Below, piece by piece: positions 50,032 to 60,025 of a DNA stretch of 64,000 nt. Numbering within the stretch: position 1 is the first letter of the stretch; the number at the start of each line of letters is the position of its first letter. Where the stretch lies: the NCBI GenBank assembly GCA_036877525.1, contig JAZGTH010000002.1:1116001-1180000 (forward strand). Direction: 5' to 3'. This DNA is from Chromobotia macracanthus. Lineage: Eukaryota > Chordata > Actinopteri > Cypriniformes > Botiidae. Both the position numbers and the translations under genes were made by a program. A model generated the notes under the pieces. That model searched no databases and was not told the origin of the DNA. It saw only the letters and a program-made list of their open reading frames with translations.

Positions 50032-50195
50032 CTGATCTGAGACTCTAAAACAAGGGGTGAAGGGCCCTTCTGAAACTCCAGTTCCAATACTCCAATACTG
50101 CTCCAGTAGTGCAGGGCCTTTGCATAGGCTCGACACTTAGCAGCCCTCTCTCCAAGCAAAACAATGCCATTGTCATCTCTTAAGGGAAGTGGCCC
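50032..50195 (-). pseudogene. mtor: mtor exon (human ~1370-1418), 18-bp in-frame insertion
   Basis: It encodes GPLPLRDDNGIVLLGERAAK, then CRAYAKALHY, then WSSIGVLE where human has KE, then LEFQKGPSPLVLESQI. The six extra codons contain a direct AGTATTGG repeat, suggesting slippage or local duplication. The exon is 164 bp and stays open. Acceptor cttag, donor gtagga. It borders the intron that holds angptl7. Confidence 0.91.
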
Positions 50196-50500
50196 CTAAG
50201 AGACAAACTCATAACATACATAAGGTATGAACAGAGAAAAAGAGCATTAAACAGGCCAAAGAGAAGAAAACCAGCCCAATACATGACTGACAGTTAGAAA
50301 GTCTTATATAACAAACCCATGCTGAGTCTCAGAGTTCTTAGCCCATCTGCATGTCATCACTCAAGAATGTGAGCCATACTTGTTGTGCCGGATTAAAACT
50401 GAACATATGCACCTTTCATTCACACTTATTTCAGATAATCTCACTGTGTCAAGGAATATCGGTGCAATATTGAAGTAAAGTAGCAATTACGTCTATAGTG

Positions 50501-50657
50501 TTGCTGTAGTTCAACTGGTAGAGCATTGCATTAAGCAGCGCAAAGGTTGTGGGTTTGAATCCCAGGGAACACACATACTGTTAAAATGTATATCTTGAAT
50601 TCACTTTAAGGCACTTTGAATAAAAGCGTCTGCCAAATGCATAAATGTAAATAAATG
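50501..50657 (+). repeat. tRNA-derived SINE, near full length
   Basis: Box A gttcaactggtagagca, box B ggttgtgggtttgaatccc, body cagggaacacacatact and tail gcgtctgccaaatgcataaa. It is the best-preserved member in the window. The tail type resembles that of fish HE1/V-SINE elements (from memory). Confidence 0.8.
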
Positions 50658-51492
50658 ACCTCAACACAGGACACAGAAGGAGCTGAAAGTAATTCAAAAT
50701 AGCATCCTGGATTTCATGTGGCTTTTTTTACAGGCAAGAAAAAAAATCAAGACAGCTGCTTCCTTTTCTTGCCAGATGCCTTTGAATAAAGAGAGAGTGG
50801 AAGTATTGGTTCTTTGTAAGGGACTGATGTGTCCATACTTGAAACCACATTTCACATCACAACAGCTGTCTGTCACACTTTAGGGTCCACTGCACACTAT
50901 TAACTACTGACCATGATTTTTGCCTCAAAAAACTCTTAAAGTACTGCACAGAAAGTGTTGTTAAGTTGTTAAGTTTAGGTATTGGGCAGGATTAAGGAAT
51001 CAAGAAAAGGTCATTCAGAACAAGGCATTAATACATACTTTATAGGTACTAATAAAGAGTCAATATGCTAGTAATAGTAATATCAATGCTAACACACAAC
51101 TAGGTAATAGTGAGAACTGGACCCTAAACTAAAGTGTTACCCAGCTGTCATATTATAAACCACTTTTACAATCTAATTAACTATTAACAGAGAAAATCAA
51201 GCCCTGCCTGAAATGTCATGTGTATAATATTGCATACAAAATAGCAAGAGTTTGCAAATCTGCAAGCTTGAATGTGATTGGCTGGTTTTACAAAATTTCC
51301 AGGAAGCTCAGGTTGTAAGGTTTTGTTTGAAACACTTGCAGACGCAACTATTCTGTGTTTGCTGATTTCTGATTTACTCATATCTAACATGAAAAAAATG
51401 TGTGGCTGGTAATTTTTTTATGTGGTCAGGTGGTCTTATCGTGTTTAGATGAGCAAAATAAGATGTGCTGTGGAACCTGAATTCTCACTGAC

Positions 51493-51558
51493 CTTGTCAC
51501 TATGTTCCATGAACTCAGCGAGGTTGAGAAGCGTCTGTGTGACCTCAGCTATGTCCTC
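51493..51558 (-). pseudogene. mtor: mtor exon remnant (human ~1348-1369)
   Basis: Only the 3' end is recognisable: EDIAEVTQTLLNLAEFMEHS, then DK, with donor gtcagt. The 5' part, about 34 codons (beginning ARDLFNAAF in human), cannot be found in the 270 bp before the previous exon. The sequence just upstream of 51,558 has weak residual similarity broken by indels, so the acceptor and reading frame are lost. Confidence 0.88.
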
Positions 51559-51829
51559 ACCTATGTCCCTATGAACTGCAGATTTTGGAGCACAGGTGGC
51601 TTACTAGTCTGCACTTATTACTCTTGGACAGAGGGAGATTCTGACTATAAAATTCACACAAATTTTCCATTCATTTCTTCTTTAAAATAAAGTTAGTAAT
51701 GTTGTGATAAAATGTATGAAAGAAATACTTTCAAAACGTTTTTGCTGAGATGGGCTGTCACCAGTCTGAAGTGATGATCTTCTGAAATTACATGTAACAG
51801 AAGGAAACAGACAGTAAATTTCACCTTAC

Positions 51830-51967
51830 CAGTGGTATATATGTCTGAGCCAGAGACCAGCAGGAGCGCACAGCAGGTGGGGATGATTCCTTTAGCAACA
51901 CCACACTGAGGCGTCTCAACCACTCTAGCCAATCATCTTTGGACACCTTCCTGGCCGCCCCCCATGC
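51830..51967 (-). pseudogene. mtor: mtor exon (human ~1268-1313), open
   Basis: It encodes AWGAARKVSKDDWLEWLRRL, then SVVLLKESSPPAVRSCWSLAQTYIPL, 46 codons in phase 0. Acceptor tgcag, donor gtaagg. Clear mTOR identity, but with several replacements (LEL to VVL, N to I) in a segment that is normally strongly conserved. Confidence 0.92.
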
Positions 51968-52649
51968 CTGCACAAGGCAGAAACCAGCCAATTACAAAAT
52001 CAGATACTGCATTTACATTGACTTATTTTTATTACAGCACTGTAGCAACAGGCTCCCGTAGCAAATGCTAATTCAAAACAACAAAGGTGAATCTTTCTAA
52101 GAATGATGCATGTGAGGCTGCCTTTAAATTTGGCTACTTTTTAAAAAAGTATTTCCTCCAGAAGTGCACATACAGTACTGTGTAAAAATATTAAACGACC
52201 ATTAGATGGTGTTTAAGCAATGGTATAATGACCATAAAGTATATAATTAGTTATCAGCATTTTTATTAGAATGCAACCAGAAAATACAGGAAATTTATAT
52301 GCTGTATTAAAAAAAGGAAAAAACAGGTTCTATAGACTAAAGTGGCAAGTAAGTAGTGTGTGCTCCACTTACACTTGAGCAATAGCAGGACCAAGATGTG
52401 CTTAGGTCCAAGGGAGCTTACACTAAACACTGACTTTTGTCAGAAAAATTCACATTGTTCTGAATGTTTTATTTTTTTAAACTAAAACAACAAAGCATTG
52501 TTGCTATAAAATGCTACAAGGGTTTAAGTTTATGAAAAAGAACAACTGATTTTAAGGACATCTGACCTTCCTTTGATTGCAAACAACAAATACAAAGGTG
52601 TTTGAATTATATTTCAAGGCATTTTGAACAAAAAAACAGCCACATAATA

Positions 52650-53140
52650 CTGGTGAGCAGGCAAATCAGACAAACGCTGTAGGAAAAAAGTACGTTTTCA
52701 ATATAACTATAACTGGCAGACAGGAAGTAGCTTTGACTATGACAAATTTGGTATCATAGCACTGGGCATTAGTCAAAGAGTCTAAAGAAGTTGCATGAAA
52801 ATATGTTATTGCAATCACAAGGAATAATAATTTTCTTAAATTTCTTTTGACCAAAAGGTGGCCCTGGCCCGATACTTTGCAGGTCACCTCAGCATATGCT
52901 AATTATGAACCATATGAAGTTTTCGTAACAATACACAATTGGGTTTGTTAAATACAGATATGGTTAGACTAAACCATATAAGATTCCACATAAGAAATCT
53001 AAACCACTCTTACAATTATATACCTAAGCATTCAAAAGTTATAATGAAAAATAGCCATTTTATCTCTGAACCAATAGGTGGCGCTGTGCATGCACCCCCA
53101 GGTCATGTCTGTGATGACATGTACCAAGTTTTGTGTTGTT
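52650..53140 (+). repeat. Long non-coding repeat family A, fragment
   Basis: Shares gtcacctcagcatatgctaa, gaaccatatgaagttttcgt and ccaataggtggcgctgtgca with other family A copies. Both ends are missing. Confidence 0.6.
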
Positions 53141-53405
53141 ACATCATTGGCCCTGGGGAAGCAACATTAAGGACACAAAATGGGTTTACCAAATAAAATA
53201 AGGTTTATTAAATAAAAAAAGGAAAAAGAAGGGACTGTGATGAAAACAAGTCCAGCTACTGCCAAGCAAGCTGCAGGATCAGAGAGCCAGTGAGAGCATG
53301 TGTCCTGGAGTTTAAAATGGCTCCTTTCAGGTGACGTCAATTAACCTGTTGATTGCAGGTGAGCTACTGAGTAACTGCAACAAAACAAAAGTTAGAACCA
53401 CAAAA

Positions 53406-53456
53406 CCCCCCCCCCCTCTCCTTACAAAAAAAAAAAAACCCCCCCCCAACACCCCC
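53406..53456. repeat. Homopolymer cluster (C, A, C)
   Basis: A run of about 12 C, then ctctccttac, then a run of about 13 A, then a run of about 8 C and a further C-rich stretch. Prone to slippage and sequencing error. Lies just left of the damaged mtor exon at 53,539. Confidence 0.85.
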
Positions 53457-53538
53457 CACTCAACATGTTGAAAAATTACGTCATAAGGTGTGACAAACCA
53501 CAAACACAGAGACATGTGTGACACATCAATACACAGAC

Positions 53539-53680
53539 CTTCTGAAGTGCTGTGGTGCTGACATTATTTTGTGGTGCCGGATTCAACTGGACTGCTAACC
53601 AAAGTATCGCTCTGACTGCTGCGTAACTGTCTGTGTTGAAATATTAGAGGGTCTTCTTCCTCTTCTGCCAGAGTATAGCC
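53539..53680 (-). pseudogene. mtor: mtor exon (human ~1219-1267), 5-bp deletion and stop
   Basis: It encodes GYTLAEEEEDPLIFQHRQLR, then SSQSDTLVSSPVESGTTK, then TAA at 53,564-53,566. The codons for VSTTALQK follow in another frame. The exon is 142 bp against the 147 expected, a 5-bp loss in the segment for human GPMKKLH, next to the S1261 position. Acceptor cttag, donor gtctgt. Confidence 0.93.
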
Positions 53681-53821
53681 CTAAGAAAAACACAAGCCAA
53701 CACACAAAAAGTCAAATCTGTTTCTTTTGATGAAAAAGTAAAATTACAAAAATTAGTCAGTGACAAAAATTTGTCAGCAATTTTCACTAATTTTGTGAAA
53801 ATTTGTTTTAAAAATTTGTGT

Positions 53822-54100
53822 TTAAAGGGATAGTTCCCCCCAAAAAATTAACAATTTTCAATCCCTTGCTCACCCTCATGTCATTTCAAACCTGTATCTC
53901 AAACTTGGTTTTCCTCTGTGGAATATCAAAGAAGATATTTTTAGAAATGACTCAGTGGTTTTGTGTCCATAAAATGAAAGTCAATGGGTGCTACTGTTGT
54001 TTGGTTACCAATGTACTTCAAAATATCTTTTTTGTGTTCCTCAGAAGAAAATAGTCATACAGGTTTGGAATGACATGAGGGTGAGTAAATGTCAAAGCTC
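53822..54100. mobile_element. Foldback MITE (family D), near-palindromic
   Basis: Left aaagggatagttccccccaa with cttgctcaccctcatgtcat, right acaggtttggaatgacatga then gggtgagtaaatg. The two sides are reverse complements, so the single strand can fold back. The centre holds tttggttaccaatgtacttc. Confidence 0.65.
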
Positions 54101-54268
54101 AAAAATGTCAAAAATGTCAAAGCTCAAAAAATGATTGTTTTGTTTATTTTTTAATCAACATCACATTTTAAAAAGTTGATGGTTTAAAAATCATCCAAAA
54201 TGTTTGACACAGATAAACATGTTTAATGTTTAACATATTATGAAACCTATTGATTTCACTACTAAACT

Positions 54269-54385
54269 ATTTAATGGTGCTAGCAAGGTCATGGGTTTGA
54301 TTTCCAGGGAATGCATAAACTGATCAAATTGAAGAAAACAACCCAAATTCACAGTGACATACTTAGATAAAAGCATATGTGAAAG
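54269..54385 (+). repeat. tRNA-derived SINE, degenerate
   Basis: Contains caaggtcatgggtttgattt and ccagggaatgcataaactga, with tail tagataaaagcatatgtgaa: a diverged member of the family at 50,501. Confidence 0.55.
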
Positions 54386-54814
54386 GTAGTAATATAAATG
54401 TTATTAAATTGTAGAAAGTGCCATTTGTCTGACAAACAAGTCCACTGGCAAAAAAATGTATTATTTTAGCTTTAACTGAAAGACTTATTGTTGGCACAAC
54501 TTATTGTTGTGTTGGTAGGAAATATCATACATGACAATGAGGCAGATTTTGGATGATTTTGTTTTTGGATGGAAAGGGGCCATGCTGAAACAGGAAGTCT
54601 GGGTTCACTAGCAAAGAATGATTGGTGATTCACACAGGGGGCCAACTCCAGGAAATGAAAGCTAGTTTTTTCAAAAGAACACAAAAGGCATTTTGTTTCA
54701 ACCTAGATCCTCTGACGAAATTGAAATGCCGTCAAGGACCTACTTTATGGATAAAAAAATGTGCTTTTTGCTAAGGAATTATGTGTGTAGGCTTGGAGAG
54801 GGCAGGATACTGAC

Positions 54815-54907
54815 CTTCACGATTCGACAGATGAGCACGTCATAGCGCTGGTGGTTAATGCGATGTTTCAACATAACTTTATTCACCATGGGGATAAAGA
54901 TCTGGTA
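54815..54907 (-). pseudogene. mtor: mtor exon (human ~1188-1218), open
   Basis: It encodes YQIFIPMVNKVMLKHRINHQ, then RYDVLICRIVK, 31 codons in phase 0, with acceptor ccacag and donor gtcagt. A HEAT-repeat segment, well conserved and without its own lesion. Confidence 0.93.
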
Positions 54908-55369
54908 CTGTGGAATGCAGATAGCACAGATTGGTCATAATATTTTTATACCATAGTCCACAACAGCAAGGCACCTGAATTACTCTTTATCTTGTTAGTT
55001 TTGTTTAATTAATATTAACAACATAATAACGCTGTAGAAATGTTTAATTCTTAATTTTGTCATGATATAAAGTATATGTCAAATTTGACAACAAGATTAA
55101 GGAAGGTTTATTTGTCTGTTTCTCAAAAATTAAAAATCACATATATGAGCCATAAAAATCTGAGGAACATGCAAACTATATTTTTTTAACATAACTTTTG
55201 TACATTTTGATGCATAATTTGACATATGTTTCTGCTGCGTATCTTATTTCATACATACATATACATGTGTGTGTCTATATACAGATGCATGCAACAATTC
55301 ATGTACTGTTGACCTAAAACTAAATTCAATATAGCTAAGTAAATGATTAAATGACTGAAAATAAATTAA

Positions 55370-56560
55370 TATTGTTGCAAGCAGTGATGACGGGCCCAAG
55401 CACTACTATGCCTATATCCATCTCTACCAGGTGCTTCTCAGAAAATGATGCATGGTTGTCACATGCATTTTACTGTTGCAAGTGACACACATCCTGCTGC
55501 CAGCTGGTGGTGCTGTGACACCACAATAGTATCAATGTCATCAGCACATCACACCAAACATATCTGCCAAGTTTGATGTAAATTGCATGCTGTAGATATT
55601 GGTGTCTCTTGTTTCCCATTTTCTGCCATAAATTTCTCGTCTCACCATGACAACACTTTTTGAAATATAAAAAAATTCCAATTTTTAAATCTTCAATGTC
55701 TTGGCATGATGCTCACCAAGTTTGGTAAAAAATTACAGGAGCAGTATTTAAAAGTTCATGGCATGCACTTTTCAGAAAATCTAAAATGGCTGACTTCCTG
55801 TTGGGCGAAGCTAATGGGTGTCAGAGCAAAAGTTGTTTAGGTCGACAATACCACTACACGTAACAAGTTTCATACAGGTATGTGCATGTAAGTATGATAT
55901 ATGCACTATCTTTTGTTCCCAGTATGAAGGGACCCTACCAAGCCCACCGTCCCACCCATGTGACAACCTTTGACTGGGCCTAATGGCCGATGACTCTGAC
56001 ATGTGTGCCAAGTTTCATGCAACACCATGGCAACATCATTCAAGAGATCAACAATCTGTGTACAATTTAACATGTTTTTTCAGACAAAGTTGAAGCGACT
56101 TCAAAACTCTGCTTTAAGTGACACTTTCTTCTGCCAGTTGGTGGCGCTATGACTGTGGCTCACAGCAGCTTACCACACTATGTCATCAATCCCAACAACC
56201 AAACATACAGCTCAGATTGAAACAAAATCACTCAATGCACACAGAAAATATGAGACACTTCCTTCCACAATCCCTTCGCAATTTAGGTTTTTTATGTCTT
56301 TGCATAATATTTACCTAGTCTGGTAACAATACTATAATCTACTAGGAGGAATACTTAAAAATCTGAAATTATCAGAAAATCCATATACAATCCAAAATGG
56401 CCAACTTCCTATGGGCGGAGCTAATGAATGTAATTTGAAAGTTGTTTGGGCTGATGAGAACAATACATGTATGAAGTCTGGTGACTGTAGGAAAAACTAA
56501 CCCCATCATTGAAGTTAAAAGGGCGTGCTACAGAGCCACCTCACCATGGCAATGTCTAAG
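55370..56560 (+). repeat. Long non-coding repeat family B
   Basis: Begins gttgcaagcagtgatgacgg then gcccaagcactactatgcc. It contains tgccaagtttgatgtaaatt, aaaatggctgacttcctgtt and two gtggcgctatgac-like modules, and appears to hold two nested or tandem units (55,370 and about 56,100). Confidence 0.65.
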
Positions 56561-56688
56561 ATTTTGCCCACACCTGACCACTATGATGTCCCAAATTCTA
56601 CACCATTTCAAGCATGTGACACCCCTCAATTACAGTTGAATATAGTTTTAAAGTTTGACACATTTCCAGGGAAACCGTATTAAAAATA

Positions 56689-57525
56689 CAGTGTTGCTTG
56701 AAAGTTTGTGAATCCTCCAGACATGATCAGGTTTTGTGTAATAAAAAAATATATAATAACCTAATCAAATGTACATCCGAAGCCCAATTTGTAAAGCAGA
56801 CTTCCAAATGACGGACACAAGCAAAAAAAGGATATATTGTCATTACTTATTGAACAAAAGGGGTTAATCTCACAAACACCGGAAATTTGCCTTGTGCAGA
56901 AGTATGTGAAGCCTTTTATTTAGTAGCTTGTGGCATCTCCTTCTGCAGCCATTACTGCAACCAAATGTCTTCTGTAACCACTGACCAGTCTCTTACATCG
57001 GTCTTTGGAGATTTTTTGCCCATTCCTCCTTGCAGAACTCTGAGAGAGTCTGGAAGGACATCTGGCATGTACCGCCCGCTTCAGGTCTAGCCACATTTCA
57101 ATTGGATTAAGATCCAGACTTTGACTAGGCCAATCAACAGTGTGAACCTTCTTTCTTTTAAGCCATTCCCTTGGTGGATTTGCTTGAATGCTTAGGGTCG
57201 TCTTGTTGCATCATCCATTTTTGACCTAGTATCAGCTCTCTGACTGATGGCAGGAGATTCTCTTCAAGAATTTGTTGATAGGTCTGAGAATTCAAGTTTC
57301 CCTGAATAATATGGAGTCACCCTGGCCCGGAGGCAGAAAAGCAGCCCTAGAGCTTCACATTTCCACCACCATGCTTCGCTGTTGGGAGGATGTTCTTTTC
57401 CTGGAATTCAGTGTTGGCTTTTCTCCAAACATGGCGGCTTATGACCAAATAAATCTATTTTGGACTCATCTGTCCAAAGAATGGACTTCCAAAAGGCCTC
57501 TGGTTTGTCCAAATGTTCTCTGCAC
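56689..57525 (-). mobile_element. Tc1-like transposon remnant, other family
   Basis: Begins tacagtgttgcttgaaagtt. On the plus strand it reads as the reverse complement of a Tc1 transposase gene (gcccattcctccttgcagaa; ccaccaccatgcttcgctgt; tttggactcatctgtccaaa). Truncated abruptly at about 57,525, where it joins a family A repeat. No intact ORF. Confidence 0.75.
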
Positions 57526-58100
57526 GGCAAAGATACAGCCTCATATCCAAGTTTACATGCTTTCCATAAAATTCATAGATCTGGTATATGAGAATGGTGA
57601 GAGGTATCGACACATTCCATAACTTTTTTCTCTCTAGATGATACATACCAAATTATTCAGAAAAAGCAGGTTATTCCGAAAATTCAAAATGGCAGAAAAA
57701 CATTTATGATGGAGAATGACATGGCGCACTGGAATCAGCACAAGCCTGCAAAAAGTCAATACATAAAATTTTTGTAAAGATACAGTTTGATTTTTATTTT
57801 GCATGCTTGCCATTGCAATTAAATTTGTTGACTTGATATACAAGAACGATTCGAAGAATCAACATGAATTCCATCACTTTTGGTTGTGACTCTAGAAGCT
57901 AGGTTTTTAATATAATTTAAAATGGCTGACAGGAAATAGCATTGACTAACAAATTAGGTATCGTTGTACTCAGCATGAGCCAAGGAATCTAAAGAAAGAC
58001 GCTGCATAACAATGTTTGTTTGTTATATCTTGGCCCCAAACGTTGCAGGTGATATGCAATTGTGTTTGTTAAATACTTCATTTCACAACAAAATTCAAAA
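57525..58100 (+). repeat. Long non-coding repeat family A, fragment
   Basis: Starts ggcaaagatacagcctcata at the break with the Tc1 remnant and continues with gatgatacataccaaattat and gatatgcaattgtgtttgtt, as in other copies. Confidence 0.55.
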
Positions 58101-58869
58101 TGGTCAAAAATTGAATTAATAAAATATCAACATAAACAATAAACTAATGCTTAACAACAACCTGTTTAACATTTGTAACAAGACTCCTACAAATATTGGA
58201 AATATGTGAAATACATCAACTTTTATCTGAGGTTGAATGTTTTACCATTACAGATGGTCATGATGTTTTTAGATGTTGCCTGTGAGATAATCAAAGAATG
58301 TATGAAAACAGTCACCAGATCTAAATATTCACAATAAACAACCTTTGAACATGAAATGAATAAGATCTACACCTTCAATGGTTAAAATTTTATTATCAGC
58401 TTAGTACCGAAATACTGGTAGTTTTGACACCTTTAGATAATTTAGATATTAGAAGGTATTCATACTGGAATTATCATTTCTATTCTATAGGGTATAAGAA
58501 AATGCTTTCAAAGTGAAAGTGTGTGCATGCAAATGGATCCTGGAGGTCCATCTGTGCATGCGAGCAATGTGCTGTCACTTGCCAGTACACAGATAAAATG
58601 TGATGTTTCTCCAATGTGATGATTGTGGGTTACAGTGATCAAAGGCAGCAGTGCATGATGGCCACATGTGGTCTGGTAATTTTAGGGGTAAAGCAGTAAC
58701 CTAATCATTTTGTTTAGTTTAGTAACCTAAACCTAAACAAAATGACATCATCATGGCAGCATTACAGACCTGAAAAATTCATAAATTAACAGAAGGGCAC
58801 ATGGAAACTTTGTACAATAACATGTACACTTGCAGACATATTACAGTAGGACTTGAACTGGAGTTCTAC

Positions 58870-59032
58870 CTTTTTGCCAAGCTGAAAGACCAACGAGGAC
58901 AGTGTGTCCACTGAGGTGGTTCTAAGCTCCAGAGTGATGTCAAGAGTACGCACAATGTGATGGATAATCCTGGAGGCATAATCTGTGAAGTCGAGAGACT
59001 CTGTCAAGAAGTCCAAAGAATCTAAGGCCACC
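58870..59032 (-). pseudogene. mtor: mtor exon (human ~1134-1187), open but divergent
   Basis: After one completing base it encodes VALDSLDFLTESLDFTDYAS, then RIIHHIVRTLDITLELRTTS, then VDTLSSLVFQLGKK. The length (163 bp) and sites (acceptor ttcag, donor gtagaa) are normal. About a dozen of 54 residues differ from human, including R to F, P to H and QSP to ITL, which is far more than a functional fish mTOR should show and fits relaxed constraint. Confidence 0.92.
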
Positions 59033-59498
59033 CTGAAAATGAAAACAAACAAATGTACAATTATAAGAAATTTTTTACAGGTAGTATTTGTCCCAGTGAT
59101 ACTACAACGATTTAGGCAGTTTCCAGGGTTTAACCATGTGGTTGCTAAGGTGCTCTGAGTGTTTTTTAGAATGTTGATGTGGTTAATAAGGTGCTCTGGG
59201 TGTTTTTAAGAATGTTGTCAACCAAAAGCACTTGGGTTAATGTGATCCTGTACTCGTATCACCACTGTTAAAACTATTTCACTACTCTAAATATTATTGT
59301 ACATAATACAGCAAAAGCTCTTTTTTAAACCTATGTTGAGAGAGTAGTATGTAGTATAGAATTATCCACATATCCTCAAGTTATGCTAACAGGCGGGCGC
59401 TCTTCACTGCAACACTGTAATAATGCATTCCTCTGTTAAATTTGCTTTAAGAAAGGAAAATGATTCCAGTGAAGGCTAATGAATGCAGTTATACTGAC

Positions 59499-59569
59499 TT
59501 GCGAGCCTGTAGTGGGACATCGGTGGCATCAAACAGTCTGACTATAGGAGGCAGCAGCAGGTGGAGGTA
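59499..59569 (-). pseudogene. mtor: mtor exon remnant (human ~1110-1133)
   Basis: Only the 3' end is recognisable: YLHLLLPPIVRLFDATDVPL, then QAR plus AA, with donor gtcagt. The preceding coding sequence (human ...LLAAIQLFGANLDD) is not found intact; about 40 bp upstream show faint similarity with an indel. Human residues ~1011-1109 are missing between this remnant and the exon at 59,775. Confidence 0.85.
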
Positions 59570-59774
59570 TCTCCCACATCTCGTATGCCATAAAAAATGC
59601 TCCTTGTTTAATGAACTAAAAAATTAAATACAGTAAATAAATGGTAAATGAAAAGAGTTCAGCTACAAATAGTTTATATATTCTATGTGAACACAATTGG
59701 ACTTTTGATTGATTTTTATCATGTTATGCAGAAAAAAAAAATCACATTTTTAGTTTTCTGTAGGTATGGCATAC

Positions 59775-60025
59775 CTCTCTGATGCTGCTGTCACACACCC
59801 TGATGACGTTGAGGAATGTGGGCATGACCTGCGGCAGGAACTGAACACACTTGAGGTGTAGCGATTTAAAGATGAACGTGACGGCCTGCACCACCATGCT
59901 GTGGTGATTGGACAGTGAAGGGTCGCATAGAATGAGCATCAGCGTCACTATGGCAACCGCCGGGTAGAACTCATCTAGTGGCAAGTTGCCCATGTTAACC
60001 AGCATTTCACTGGTGCTGTAGTCAG
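59775..60025 (-). pseudogene. mtor: mtor exon (human ~927-1010), open but divergent
   Basis: It encodes DYSTSEMLVNMGNLPLDEFY, then PAVAIVTLMLILCDPSLSNH, then ...MVVQAVTFIFKSLHLKCVQF and LPQVMPTFLNVIRVCDSSIRE. 251 bp; acceptor ttcag, donor gtatgc. It is the most upstream mtor exon seen; the preceding exon is not in the remaining 4 kb. Many replacements (ALMRIFRDQ to TLMLILCDP) show relaxed constraint. The next exon (human FLFQQLGML...) is absent. Confidence 0.93.

Larger units (their letters stand above)
582..60025 (-). pseudogene. mtor: mtor (mTOR kinase) decayed duplicate, HEAT/FAT region
   Basis: mTOR is the Ser/Thr kinase at the core of TORC1 and TORC2, controlling growth and autophagy. 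Twenty-two exons or remnants are seen in the correct order on the minus strand, matching about residues 927-1970 of human mTOR (numbering by alignment from memory; the known sites A1459, C1483 and E1799 fall where expected). They cover the last HEAT repeats and most of the FAT domain. Introns are retained, so this is not a processed copy. Disabling lesions: a 17-bp deletion at about 622-626; a frameshift and stop at 2921-2923; a Trp codon turned into a junction-spanning TAG (28,281-28,280 plus 19,214); a 5-bp deletion and stop at 53,564-53,566; loss of about 34 codons upstream of 51,558; and loss of about 99 codons between 59,775 and 59,569. Many replacements hit positions that are normally invariant. 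Almost every surviving exon keeps GT-AG sites, so decay is probably recent. The kinase-domain exons lie outside the window and were not examined. Assembly error could explain one lesion but not this set. Confidence 0.93.

Noticed and set aside
50501..50580. Possible tRNA gene (A and B boxes)
   Set aside because: It is the head of a dispersed SINE with the family body and tail; no cloverleaf with matching arms was evident.
57272..57622. 116-codon plus frame
   Set aside because: It is the antisense of a Tc1 transposase remnant running into a family A repeat.
582..60025. A functional mtor with unusual alternative splicing
   Set aside because: Skipping the damaged exons cannot restore the ~99 HEAT codons, the lost FAT codons and the frame together; several independent lesions are length-confirmed.
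582..60025. Processed (retrotransposed) mtor pseudogene
   Set aside because: Introns with normal splice sites and the nested angptl7 are retained, so the copy arose by DNA-level duplication.
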